Assembly (NCBI GenBank): GCA_951230915.1
Contig: OX579636.1
Location: forward strand, 39,243,567 to 39,307,566
DNA from: Antitrichia curtipendula
Lineage: Eukaryota; Streptophyta; Bryopsida; Hypnales; Leucodontaceae
Length of the DNA: 64,000 nucleotides
Direction of reading: 5' to 3'
Shown piece by piece: positions 1 to 12,156 of this stretch. Position numbers and translations under genes: made by a program. Under the pieces are notes generated by a model. The model was not told the origin of the DNA. It did no database searches and was given only the letters and a program-made list of their open reading frames with translations. How positions within the stretch are numbered: position 1 is the first letter of the stretch; every line of letters begins with the position of its first letter.

Positions 1-1200
1 TTGTTCCCGTACTTAATTGCGATGGGTTGATTGTTGATTTTCTAGATTGCAGTTTCGTGATCAATTTATGCTATGATTTTAGTGATCCAGGGAGCTTTTA
101 CTTGAAAAATTCATAGTAATTGCATGTCTTATTCAGAAATCATGTATATCTTTAAAATTGCATGTTGGTATGACATGCATTACATGTTTTTTAGCCCCCG
201 TGGAGAGCTGTAAGTTCCCCAGGGTTCCAAGACTCTGTAACTGCGCCGCAGTAGCTGCATGATGTGGTAGAGGGACTGCCACATCATATAAAAATGTTTT
301 TTTTTTCAAAAAATAAAAATTTGACTACGGCCGTTCTTTTATTGTTGGGGGAACAGTGCCAGGAACAAGTCCAAAACGGCCCTCCAAACCCCCCAAAAAA
401 CATCTAATAGTTATTTTTTTTTATAATCATTTGCATCTTGTATCATATAAGTTTCATACTCGTCAAACTTCAAAATTGTAAGAGGAGTTTTGCATAATCA
501 TGTTGTTCAATTTTGCCCGGGTTGCCCGCAAAAGCTTAGGACGTCGTAACTTTTGATTTGAGCATGTGATTAGAAAAAAAAATTATACTCTCACTAAGGG
601 ACTAGTACATCAATGTTCACAATTTACACAAAATAGTGAAATTGGGTTGCCTTATTCAGAAAAGTTACCTCATGACTCACTACTTGTCCACGTGGAGGTG
701 CATGTGACTCTCTAAACCTAGGCCATAAACCAATGTACCAACCCATGCAACACACATGGTTTTTGCATTACTACATCCCTCTACAATAACAATACACATA
801 TTTATATAAGTATAGAATGTCAAGAAATTAGTGTGAAGGACAACCTGATTTCACTATTTTTATGTACAAGTAGTGAACGTCTGACTAAAATTGACTTTGT
901 AAAAACCTACCCAATATTTCTTCTTGCATCCGTTCAGAACAGACACTGGGTCCTTCTTTTAGGGGTTAATAAGAATGATTTCTCGCTGCACCTCTGCCCC
1001 TGCTCTACACCTACTTTAACAGATATAAACTCCACTGTAACAATAACAGAACCCCTGAGCCTCTGGATTTTTCTCTGGTAGTAAAGTACAGTTTCTCTGG
1101 TAGTAAGTTAAGTAGTAAGTACCCGTTCCGCCGTTTGTCAACGACGGACGGAAGCCTTATCCAACCCCCACAATCTGAGCAACGAACGAACTGAGCTTCT
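1..1200. other. AT-rich intergenic sequence, no gene seen
   Basis: No reading frame here has coding character, and short ORFs on either strand look like chance. The stretch holds homopolymer T and A runs and no repeat I could match elsewhere in the window. Confidence 0.5.
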
Positions 1201-1201
1201 C

Positions 1202-1620
1202 GATCAGTCTTCCAACTGTTGCGCACATGTTCCTACAGTTCCCGAGTTTCCGGCGATGGTCGGTAGAATCGCTTCGCAGTAATTATTCCATTTACAATTC
1301 GACTTATAGATTCTTTAAATCCAATCCATGAATTTCCTGATTGTTGGGGAAGATCGAGTTTTACGAAAATTTGTACTTACGTTGCTGGCAGTGATCGATG
1401 AGCCTTCTTCGATCACTCTCGATCAACAGTCTTCAACTGTTGACCACATGTTCCGCTACAGTAGTTTTCCGATGATGGTCGGTAGAATTGCTTTGTCCCC
1501 ACTGACAGTAATTATAACTCGATTTAACAATTCGGTTTACAAAATTCTTTAATCCAGTTCGCTCCTGATTGTTGGGAAGATCGAAATTTGTAGTACTGAC
1601 GTCGCTGGTAGTGATAATTT
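1202..1620. repeat. Diverged tandem duplication, two ~200-bp copies
   Basis: The segment at 1202-1400 recurs at 1421-1620, about 220 bp downstream in the same orientation. Shared landmarks in order are GATCA..TCTTC.AACTGTTG, the CACATGTTCC block, GATGGTCGGTAGAAT, TTCTTTAA.TCCA, CTGATTGTTGGG.AAGATCGA and the GTCGCTGG.AGTGAT end. Copies differ by scattered substitutions and small indels, so the duplication is not recent. Neither copy encodes a protein I recognise. Confidence 0.8.
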
Positions 1621-4070
1621 AATAAAATGAAGTTGCGCCTTCTTCCTGGATCCTTCCGATTTCCTTCAGTTGCTCCGAAACAGTTCCCCAAAAGTCTACT
1701 GATCGATTCTACCTGGATCAGTGGATCCTGCACTGCGAAACTCACTGGCAGGATCCTCGTCTGGGCCGACGTACCTTAAAACTCTTTAAAGAAAATTAAA
1801 AAGAAGGGAGGACGACCGGGAGGCTTCGGCGAAACGAAGTGGAAGCTAAGCTGGGGTGAGCATCCTGGTCACGGCAACTCTCCCACTCTCCCACTTCACA
1901 CGAGGTTTTTCTCTGGGCTTTCCACTTGGCTACAGGAGTGCCATTTTCTTTTTTAAAATTTAAATTTTTTTGCTAATAAACAATCAGCTACGTGTATTGA
2001 ACACCCGCTCTCACCTCCCCAAGAAATTTATAAAAAAAAAAATCTCATTTTAATATGAAAAACAAAAACAACTGAACATCCGAGAAAAAGGAGTTTGGTT
2101 GGAAATGCTCGCCACCGCCAACTGCTGGGGTGGGTAGCAACTGGCTCATGGTTTGGCACGTACGGCGCCATTTGACGTGGCCGACTACACTTGCACTTCT
2201 GTAATATCACGCCCGCTGGTGCTCCGGGGTCAGTTAGGATCAGTTAATATTTATGGAACAGTAACTGCCACGCGTCGTCGCACCACTGGTGCAATTTGGG
2301 AGGGACGGAGTCTGATAGGATCGAATGTGTCAGAGTGTGCGAATTTTCACACAAAAAACATCCGTTAAAGAATTTAGTTTTGGGGGAGGACCGTTCAAAG
2401 ATTTCATCACTTGAATACTAGACATAACATTGTTATCGGGTCCTCAGTTTTCGCATCCTTGATCAACCGGCGCCCTCCAATGTATAAGGGCCCCCTCCAA
2501 TGAATAAAATTGTCTTATATGGCTCCTCAACCAAACCCAATCCGCCTTAAATTAATTGATAGGGTCTTTTCCAAGTATCTAGCAGAGCATGATATCTTTA
2601 CCAGTGACTTGGATGGAACGTGCAAAATGTAAATGGATTGTTTATTCATTCAAACACGCATAAATTCATTGGAATTGGAGTGACACTACTCGTCATCCAT
2701 TGCGAAAGTGGAGAGAGTGTATTGCACTAAACACTCCCTTCAAAATATTGTATCTCTTATAAGTAATAAATCGCCTTTAAAAAATATCATTTTTCTATTT
2801 TCATGCCTAGAGGCTCAAGATATTGCTTAAACCAAGTATAACATTGTTGAACTTCATGGCAAGGGATCCTTTGCTTGACATGAACAGGATTTGCTTTCAT
2901 TGTTTTGTAGAAAATCTTGAATTGAAGTTTACCAATTAATCGAGCAATTAATTGTGGGTCATTGTACAAAGAATTATTCTTGGTGAAGTGACCGATTGTA
3001 AAAGACCCCTCCAATTAGTCTCCCAACTATTCAAGAATGTTATGGGGACAAAGGCTAAATCACATCTATGCAATCCCAAGTGAAACAATCACGTGGAATT
3101 TATTTTGCACCATGAATGATGAAATTTGGAAAATTTGAATTCACATTTGGAATCAAGATGTCATTAATTAGGTCATAGAGATCAAAATAAATATATATAA
3201 CTAACAAAGTACAAAGTAAGTGATAGATTTTCACATTCTTCCGCCAAGGTGAAAACTTGAAGATTTGCACCCTAGGTCCATAAGGATTAGTTGCGACGAG
3301 CTGTGATTTTCATACCAATATGTAGCGTTTGAGGTTTACATCTCGCAAAATTTCATTGTAGGAGATAAATGTATTTATTAATTGGTTTTTAAATTTTGCA
3401 CTTGATTTTATGGTCAATTAGCTTAAATAAAATTTATCTTTGATCTTTTGCTAATTAAATATCTTTGTTTCAATGGGCAATAGGTGTGAGGGAAATTTCT
3501 TAGAATTGAAAGGTGATCCATTTCATCTATGCATGCACTTGATAGCTCAAAAATGTTACAATATTCACTTGCTTAGGTATCCCATAAAATTTTTAGTGAT
3601 TTCCAAAGTTCGTGGATGTTAAACACACATAAAAGCTTTGCAAAGACACATATAGAGAATATTCACTTACGAAAAGCTTAGGGTCAAGATCAAGGTACGG
3701 TAAAACAAAGACATGGAGATATATTATAATGCAATGGACAAAATTTTAAAAAAGGTCTAATATTCACCTTTGAAATACCAAATTGTACTAAAAGTTGTGT
3801 AATTATAGGCGTCTATGGTACCTCTTCCTTTTGTGATCATCTTTTGTGACAAAATCCAATCACATGTCTTCAATTTATCTTCTTCATCCCCCATAAGTTG
3901 ACTAGATTTCAAATCCCTTTTCATGACTACGTTTCTTTTATATTATTCAACAAAGACTTTCTTACTCATGACAACACACTCTCATATGACAAACTCCTTT
4001 ATACAATCATGTATTACAAGAGATCTATGAATCCAAATCATGATCTGATTATGGTAGAATCACTCAAAGG
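1621..4070. other. Intergenic sequence without recognisable gene
   Basis: AT-rich with short ORFs only. A slightly more GC-rich patch at about 1740-2340 has no conserved protein signal on either strand. Nothing else could be assigned. Confidence 0.4.
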
Positions 4071-4318
4071 CCATATTTGTTATATTGAGATTTTTGCAGA
4101 TTTTGAGACAGAATGCTAGTTATTGAAAAATTCATTTAAAAAAATTGTAATTAAAAATAAAAAACAAAAAATGCTAAAATAGTGATTCTATAATGAAATT
4201 TTAAAAGTTGGTGTTGTCACCTATTCATAAAAAAAATACTAATAAAGAGATAAAGCAGTTTATCCTCAAGTCGAGGATAAAAATGAAACTTGAAAAGTCT
4301 CAATATTACAAATATGAC
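4071..4318 (+). repeat. Dispersed ~250-bp repeat, copy 1
   Basis: About 250 bp match 62214-62456 in the same orientation. Shared landmarks are TATATTGAGA, TTTTGAGA.AGAATG, AAAAGTTGGTGTTGT.ACCTAT, AGATAAAGCA.TTTATCCTC and the partly palindromic TCGAGGATAAA, ending at AATATGACC. No terminal inverted repeat was found, so these may be ends of a longer element such as LTR remnants. Function is unknown. Confidence 0.75.
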
Positions 4319-4339
4319 CATCCATTACCAATCGGCCAT

Positions 4340-4950
4340 CAATAACCAATCTGTAGGGTACAACTATTTCCAACCAAGGCTGGTACAGATTCCAACCATA
4401 GTTTGGACTATGATTTTTTTCGCTTTCGCAAGGTTGGCTTTACTATAAAGTCACGACACATGTCCTGATTTAGTGAGCAAGAAAGTAGGAAGCAGTGAGT
4501 GGGAAAGTAATTATGGTGAATGGTCGAAATGGAAAGACTCTATTATATCTTTGGGTATGGGTTGAGGCCAACTTTTGGCTTCCAAAATTCATAGTAAATT
4601 CAATGTAAGGAAAGAAATCATGAAAACTTGGCCATCATTTCTATCTTCCTACAGGGCTGTAAATTCAATGCATTGCCTTCTATTGCTCCAGAACATATGC
4701 GGGATTGCTCAAGTGGTCGACTATGGGTGGTTCCTACCATTATAGTGCATACTGTGCACAAATCTGAACTCTTGATGCTTCAAATCCCTGTAAATTCACA
4801 TTGCCTTCTACTGCTCCAGAACATATGCAGAATTGCTTAAGTGGTCGACTATGGGTGGTTCTATCATAGTGCATATTGTGAGCAAATCTGAACTCCTGAT
4901 ACTTCAAATCCCAATTCCAATTAAACAGTTTCACCGCTAAGTACTGCAAG
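4340..4950. repeat. MITE family D copy with internal 141-bp tandem duplication
   Basis: This copy is in reverse orientation relative to 43873-44135. Landmarks are the CACGACACATGTCCTGA block, ACTTTTGGCTTCCAAAATTCA and GTGGTCGACTATGGGTGGTT. The terminal part, from CTGTAAATTCA to CTTCAAATCCC, is tandemly duplicated (4657 onward and 4798 onward, spacing 141 bp), so the GTGGTCGACTATGGGTGG terminus occurs twice. Related copies lie near 31611-32020, 34177-34560, 44570-44945 and, reversed, 57790-58105. Confidence 0.65.
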
Positions 4951-6300
4951 CTCCAAGTGACCAAAGAGTGGTCAACTGGGCTGTAAAGTTTTAGTTTTTA
5001 GTTTAGTTTTTTAAGCAAATGAAACGGAGGGCTGTAAAGGTTTTAGAAAGGTTTAGTCATGCCGGAATTCCATAATTTCATCTCCCCAACAAAGTGACTT
5101 CATTTACTTCCAGCAGGTGGGAATTCAAGCCTAGGTTGGATGTTTGCCAGCTCGAGTAGTCGGTTCGAATACAGACAAGTCGCACCGTCTTTGAAACCTT
5201 AGTCAAAGCTTTTGTAAGAAGCCCAGACTCCCAGAGGAATCTCAGTTGCAACGAGGCCGCACCGACTGTCTCCCACAAATCTTAAAAGTACAGCTAGAAA
5301 TCAGCTGCTTTCCAGTAGAGTTGACTATTGAATCACAAGCTGATCAGTGCGTGACCATTCAACGCACAGACAGATGCGGTCCAGTTTTTTCTCCTTTTCT
5401 TTTCGGTTGTTGAGATTCGTCGTCGTCGTCGTCGTAGGATTGCAAATCCATTGCGACGACTTGTTCAATGCCAATGTCAACCCTTTGTTCTCTCTCAATG
5501 AGCTGAAAAAGCATACTCTTGGACGTTCAGGATTCCGTCAAGAGTACGTACTCTACCAATGCGGCATTATTTTCGAGAATTTTTCCCTCAAAGCTTTTCG
5601 GACTTTCCAGCTGGGTGGCTCTTTACTTCAGGTAACTACACGAAAAAAGTGTTCAAATGAGCCATCCGGAACATGGTTCCTACTGTTAAAATTCTCTACT
5701 GTTGAGGTGCATTTTTTAGTTTGCTGGTAATTGAAAGAGGACCCTAGATTCTTCGTAGCGTAGTTTTTAGACGTGGGGGTTATAGTGTTGAAGAGAAGTT
5801 GGACACCCATAATTGATGACAGACTTCCTTGTTTTAGAAAGTGTACATTTTAGGGTTCAAGGATGCGTAGGGGTCGGTTTTGCAATTGAGTTGCAATTGA
5901 GGTGTAGGTAGCTCATATTGACAAACTAGAAAGGACTCAGTGGAACCTTCTCCAAAGCTGACATAGAATGCTTTTTCTATCATTATGGAGCGTAGCTAGG
6001 ACGGAGTCAAGCCTACCATTGGGAATGGGCATCTGGGCCCTGGACTGATCATTCATTACCTTTTCCATACGTAAGATTCTGGACTCGTGTTCAATGCTGT
6101 TGCATAATGTTCGTCAAATTGGAACGTCCGCAAGGTTGCAGCAGGTTTCTCTCTTAAGACAGCCAAACGAACGGGATCTTGAGTGTAAAGAGAGTCGCGC
6201 ATTCACACCGTCAAGGTCAAACAACAGATTGGAAAGATTATTGGATCAGAGGACTGAGAGCATTATCAATGAATAAAATTTGAATAAATGCTGCCTTTCA
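4951..6300. other. Unassigned, slightly GC-richer region
   Basis: Several open frames lie here (5078-5278 minus; 5347-5730 and 6094-6276 plus), but none resembles a family I know. The 5347-5730 frame begins near a Phe/Leu/Val-rich stretch encoded partly by a GTC triplet repeat at about 5408-5425, which mimics a signal peptide. The base composition differs from the surrounding AT-rich DNA, so a lineage-specific or non-coding transcript is possible. I do not call a gene. Confidence 0.3.
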
Positions 6301-8640
6301 TAGAAGACAGCGTGTGAATAAAGAGTCCGTTCAGTTGGGGTAGTTTTACAAACTCCACCAAATGGACGAAACCCTAATCCCTAAAAAAAAACTAAAAAAC
6401 CCCTGCCCTTCATCTATTTCCAGTATGCTGTTTCTCTATATCATGAGGTCACAGGCTGTCTACTTCTGAACAACTTGGTTGACCCAACTTGGTTCTACAA
6501 CCACCATCAAATGGTCTTTTCATCTTGTGGATCCTTCACGAACTGCGACATGAAATTGTCAATTAGGGTTTAAAACCATAGAGAAAAGGATGGTGAAATC
6601 TATTTGACACTACTTCATTGTCTTAGCTTCAACACCCCTGAACCCTATACCTTATGCATTCAAAAAGTACCGGCTTCAAAAGAGAAATTATCTGAAATAT
6701 TTAAGTTAGCTCAGATATTGTGAACTAACAGCTTAATTATTGCTTTACGAACATCTGTACGTAACTTAGCACAGAAGTGCAGAGAGAAGAGTACTGAAGG
6801 AGTGCAGCAAGCATACAATTACTGAAACAACTTTCTTATCACTTATTATCGAATATATTGCAACCCTAACAAGAGATAAGAAATTTCTTACCGCGTGTTA
6901 GGGCTGCAATTTTCGAATCACTCTCATACCACAATTAAACTGCTGCATTAGCGAAATTCGATAGTCCCAATCTATTAAACTAAAATTCTTTCAATATTGT
7001 GCACAAATTCTCTACACATACATACAAAGTGCTGCGGTCGAGATCGGAATCACTACCTTTTGCTCGCAATCTGCAGGACCAACATTCACTTTCCAACAGT
7101 GTTCGTATTGCCTCTTTCTCGAAAAATCATGCTTGAGAACACCGGCTCAAAACAAAAGAGAAGACTTCCAGATGGAGCTCAAAACCTAAAAATCTCACCG
7201 AAGAATTTTCTTACTTTTGGTGGACGCAATGAAAAGCTTGTCATGACAATTGGTGGGACAAAATTCTCATCTTCACTTCGTTTGTTTTTTAACCCTTAAA
7301 AGGATGTAACCACCATAACCAAGGTAGTCACCCAAATGTTTGGATTATAGGGCCAATATTTAGGTCAATTCTTTTGTTTCTACTCAATGAACAATCAAGT
7401 CATTCATTGGACACTTTTCAGCCTCAACGTCCTTTTCAAGACTAAAGTTGTTACAAGAATCCTTGAGCAATTGCGTATAATTCTGTCTTAGGTGTCAATA
7501 CAACATCTCCATGAACTTGGAGAAATGACACCTACAAAATCAAACCAACCTCAAATAACAAATTGTTACAAATTGTAGTTGTGGTCCGTGAGAGGTTTGT
7601 AACAATTTAGTATTGAAGTAGGTTAGATTGTGTGGAAGTTAGTCTTAACCTTCTAAGGATGGATTGGTGACCGTGGAAATCATCCCTTTTGGTATCATTG
7701 TCATGAGGTTTTGCTACCTATCTGAAAACCTTTCAAGTTTGTCTACCTACTACACCTTCTCAAGCTCTTAAGCATAATCCTAACACAAAAAGTAAAATCA
7801 ATTCCCCCCTAAACTCAACCATCACACTCATCATGAATCTTCCTCATCTCATTTAGATTGCAGGGCTTTTTCAAACCAAGACTTTCCAAATCAAAAGAAG
7901 AATCCAAGTTCCTCCAAACAAGAGAGCTCCGATGATGAAAGCCAAGCTTTGAAGTACTCGTCAAAAGGACTCAAGGCTGTTAACAATATGGGACAAATAT
8001 CTTATCGAACCCTCCAACTGAGCCTAATGACCATTTGAACAATAAGGAACAAATGCCCTATCAAACCTTCAAGCAAGCCTAACAACTTTTTGACTTCCAC
8101 TACCACCTATCGGGCCTAAACAACCATTCAACTTGAAACCAACACAATTGTAGTAAGATGCCTATCTTTTAACTAGTGGATGGCCCACATCACGACACCT
8201 TGTGAATCATCTACTTTAAAAAAACAAAAATACTCATTGAAGCCCAAACTACTATGCAAGATGAAGGTCTATCTTTTTTGCACCCAATTCTAAGGATGAA
8301 CAATGGCACTTCTATCCTACATAGAAGGATTCTATGTCATTCATTAGCTAAAAGGGAAGGCCGCAACATCCTTTAAGGGTAGAGTTGGAGACTATATATT
8401 GACGCTTGAGATAAAACATGCAATTGTTGGAATTTTTGCAAAAAATTTAAATAACAATTGAAAAGGAATGTAACAACATAAATTCTCTCAAAGGTTACAT
8501 TATAAACATCATGCAAGAAGAAGATGGAATTACAATCATCTTACAAGCTATAGCTAGAGTTCAAAAAAATCAAGAACACTTTCAAGAGGAACTAAATTTT
8601 ATACAAGGAAATAAGAAGATTTTTATATGGAACTCTAACC
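6301..8640. repeat. Intergenic DNA including an interrupted, reversed family C copy
   Basis: Most of this is unassigned AT-rich sequence. At 7640-7697 and about 8205-8388 lie the two halves of a family C element in reverse orientation: the end with GTGACCGTGGAAATCAT, then the part with CTCATTGAAGCCCAA, AGGATGAACAATGGCAC and GTCATTCATTAGCT. About 510 bp of unrelated sequence (7698-8204) separates them and looks like a later insertion. Confidence 0.5.
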
Positions 8641-8650
8641 AACTAACCTT

Positions 8651-11500
8651 AGAATGAAGATAAATCTAAATCTCCACACCTTCAAGCTTAATTTCATATA
8701 AAAAGGACTATTAGTTTTTAATTAAGATAGACTAGGATCTTTTTTGTACTTTTGATTTTATCTAAAATCATTCACTAACTCAAAAGTCTTAACTATGCTT
8801 TCTAATTTCAGCTGCTTACAATTGGCTATATCTAAAACCATCTACCAAATTAAAAGTTCTAAATATACTTAAAAATATTCAAGTGGACATCTTATATCAT
8901 CTACATAGAGGTATATAACTCTTGTGAATTAATATTCACATGGAAATTCTTCAATTCCAATCAACGATTGTTGTCAAGTATAATTGTCATCATCAAGGAA
9001 TTGTTTTTTTTGTAGTGCATTATTTAGAACACCAATCAACATTTGGGAGTTGTCTTGCTCCAATCCATACTTGTCAACCAAACAAAGTTGTTTAATTCTA
9101 GTGCAAAAATCTTTCAATTGTAAATTTCTATGTCTAGTCAATCTCTACTTGCGCACTATCTTATAACTAAGTTAGTATTACTAATGTACAATTGTCATCA
9201 ATTGGTTCATCTACTAATGGATTCATTCACAAAGATATCATCAAAGTTGATATAAAATTACTTTTATTTGACATAGAATTGAAACTTAAGAATATCATCA
9301 TTGGATGCATACAAAGAACTATACATCAAATAGATACAACAAAGTTCAAACTTAAACACTAAAGACAACCTATTATAGGTATATGATGTCCAAATTTGAA
9401 TTTCCTTTTGTCAATTATATATAGAATGTTTAATGCGCATACAATGATGGCAATTTTCAAGTTCCAATTCCATGTTAGCCACAAAGAATGTTATGGCAAG
9501 CCAATTAGTGTTTTGCATTGATGATGCACTTATAAATACACAAAGACTTCAGAAAGATAATACAAAATGGAATGTGCAATAAAGCTACCCTTGGTCAAAA
9601 AACATCTTTTAATACATATAAACACATTGGAAGTTTTGATGTATACACAATAAACATTTCAAGGTGGTTTCAAACAATTTTGAAGCACCCCCTAATTTCA
9701 ACTTCAACAATTCATAACTAATTCAATAAGAGTCCAAAAATTATAATTGAAAATGAGGTAGATGTAGCTTTTTCACATTTGTTTATCAAAAAAAATTCAT
9801 TGAAAAATGTTTTGAAATGTGAATCCCTTTTGAAAATCAGGATCAAACCTTAGAAGGACACTTTCTTAACAAGACACCTTCTTGAAACTTTTCTTGTACC
9901 TAAAGCTTTCCCCCCTCTCAAAGCATTTGTCTATCTTGAAATATTTCCACCTTCTTCTTGACCTTCCTAAACTATTTTCTATGTTCAAAGTTCCCCTCAA
10001 AGCTATTCATCCTCTTGCTCTCAAAGCTTTTTGCCACTCCCCTAGCTTTTTCCCCTCCTCCAAATTTTTTCCCCTCCTCCAAATTGACCATAGAATGAAG
10101 ACAAATCTAAACCTCCACACCTTCAAGCTTAATTTCATATAAAAAAAGACTATTAGTTTTTAATTAAGATAGACTAGGATCTTTCTTATACTTTTGGTTT
10201 TATCTAAAATCATTCACTAATCCAAAAGTCTTAACCATGCTTTCTATTTCGGTTGCTTACAATTGGCTATATCTAAAACAATCTATCAAATTAAAAGTCA
10301 TAAATATACTTAAAAATATTCAAGTGGACATCTTATATCATCTACATAGAGCTATCTAACTCTTGTGAATTAAACTTCCTACGAAAATTCTTCAATTCTA
10401 ATCAACGATTGTTGCCAAGTATAATTGTCATCATCAAGGAATTGTTTTTTCTGTAGTGCATTATTTAGAACACCAATCAACATTTGAGAGTTTTCTTGCT
10501 CCAAACCATACTCATCAACCAAGCAAAGTTGTTTAATTCTAGTGCAAAAATCTTTCAATTATAAATTTCTATCTCTAGTCAATCTCTACTTGCGCACTAT
10601 CTTATAACTAAGTTAGTATTATTAATGTACAATTGTCATCAATTGGTTCATCTACTAATGAATTCATTCACAAAGATATCCTCAAGGTTGATATATGATT
10701 ACTTTTATATGACATGAAATTGGAACTTAAGAGTACCATCTTTGAATGCATATAAAGAACTATACATTAAATAGATGCAAAAAAAGTTCAAACTTAAACA
10801 CTAAAGACAACATATTATAGGTATATGATGTCCAAATTTGAATTTCCTTATGTCAATTATGTGTAAATTTTTTAATGCGCATACAATGATGGCAATTTTC
10901 AAGTTCCAATTCCATGTTAGCCACAAAGAATGTTATGACAAGCCAATTAGTGCTTTGCATTGATGATGCACTTATAAAGACACAAAGACTTCGGAAAGAT
11001 AATACAAAATGGAATGTGCAATAAAACTGCCTTTGGTCAAAAAACATCCTTTAGCACACATAAACACATTGGAAGTTTTAATGTATACACAATAAACATT
11101 TCAAGGTGGTTTCAAACGATTTTGAAGCACCCAAAATTCCAACTTCAACAATTCATAGCTAATTCAATATGAGTTCAAAATTATAATTGAAAATGAGGTA
11201 GATGTGGCTTCTTCACGTTTGTCTATCAAGGAAAATTCATTGAAAAGTGTTCTGAAACATGAATCCTTTTTGAAAATCTGGATGAAACCTTGGAAGGACA
11301 CTTTCTTAACAAGACACCTTCTTGAATTTTTTTTTGTACCTAAAGCTTTCCCCCTTCTCAAAGCATTTTTCCGTCTTAAAACATTTCCACCTTCCTAAAC
11401 TGTTTTCTATGTCCAAAGTTCCCCTCAAAGCTATTCATCCTCTTGCTCTCAAAGCTTTTTCCCACTCCCCAAGCTTTTTCCACTCCTCCAAATTTTTTTC
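8651..11500. repeat. Tandem duplication of a ~1.43-kb unit
   Basis: The block at 8651-10082 is repeated at 10092-11500 in the same orientation, about 1.43-1.44 kb apart. Matching blocks run throughout: AGAATGAAGA.AAATCTAAA, TATCTAAAATCATTCACTAA, GTACAATTGTCATCAATTGG, AACTATACAT, GATGTCCAAATTTGAATTTCC, CTTTCTTAACAAGACACCTT and CCTCTTGCTCTCAAAGCTTTT. Divergence is modest, with small indels. Both units contain sequence resembling degraded family B (near 9690-9790 and 11130-11230). No coding gene is visible in either. Confidence 0.85.
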
Positions 11501-11707
11501 GACTCCCTCAAGCTTTTCCCAAGCTTTCCCCACTCTCCAAAAGATTTTTCCATTCTTCTAATATTTTTTGATTCCCTCGAGCTTTTTCCCAAGCTTTTCT
11601 CACTCTCCCGAAGCTTTTCCCACTTCCCCGAAACTTTTCTCACTCCCCCGAAGCTTTTCCCACTTCCCCGAAACTTTTCTCACTCCCCCGAAGCTTTTCC
11701 CACTCCT
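11441..11707. repeat. Pyrimidine-rich minisatellite
   Basis: The terminal part of the second 1.43-kb unit expands into a degenerate array of a ~20-bp motif of the form AAGCTTTTCCCACTCCCCCG. Between 11600 and 11705 it becomes a cleaner ~40-bp higher-order unit, with alternating GAAGCTTTTCCCACTTCCCC and GAAACTTTTCTCACTCCCCC. The plus strand is almost entirely pyrimidine apart from AAGCT. Open frames through it (Ser/Phe/Pro-rich or Glu/Lys-rich) are by-products of the repeat. Confidence 0.85.
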
Positions 11708-11743
11708 AAAGCTACTGAGAAAGCTTCCCACCAAGAAACATGG

Positions 11744-11977
11744 GGCCAGGGAGAATTGACACCTCTATTGTCCCATCAAAGTATAAATGTAAAAATTTCC
11801 CCCTCTTGTGTGCCACTTAAATTTTGTATTTCTTCACGACTCCATGCTAATTTAGGGCCTCTGATTGCAAATATGAATTCGAAATTTGAAAATTTTATCA
11901 TATGCGACAAATACAAAATTCCAGTATTTTCTGCATGGGTAAAACACGGGGCAACACAGGTGTCAATCCCCCTGGCC
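11744..11977. mobile_element. Mutator-like MITE, copy 1
   Basis: A 234-bp element with terminal inverted repeats GGCCAGGG.GAATTGACACCT and AGGTGTCAATCCCCCTGGCC. It shares most of its length with the copy at 58584-58809, including GGGCCTCTGATTGCAAATAT and TAAAACACGGGGCAA. It encodes nothing. The immediate flanks are not a clean target-site duplication; ACCAAGAAA lies a few bases outside the left end and ACCAAGAGA abuts the right end. It sits about 180 bp upstream of the DNA polymerase lambda start codon. Confidence 0.8.
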
Positions 11978-12156
11978 ACCAAGAGACTGACTGGAACGTG
12001 GCGCTTGCATTCCAAATTCCCCCCTTTGCCTCCTCGCAATTCTCTCTCGACACGGTTTCATGACAAATTCAATTTCATGACAAAATTCAATTTCATGACC
12101 CCATCAATCTTGAGCTGCAACACCATGTCCACCACCCCGTTTTCTGCTTGCCCCTC

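Noticed and set aside
5140..5180. GGTTCGAATAC, like a tRNA T-loop
   Set aside because: No matching acceptor stem, anticodon arm or D-loop could be placed around it on either strand.
5347..5730. 127-codon frame with a signal-peptide-like start
   Set aside because: The hydrophobic stretch is partly a GTC repeat, the remainder resembles no family, and no splice or start context supports it.
11449..11759. Ser/Phe/Pro-rich and Glu/Lys/Ser-rich open frames
   Set aside because: They follow from the low-complexity minisatellite and have no independent coding evidence.
11744..11977. Target-site duplication for the first Mutator-like MITE
   Set aside because: ACCAAGAAA and ACCAAGAGA are similar but the left one is not adjacent to the element end.
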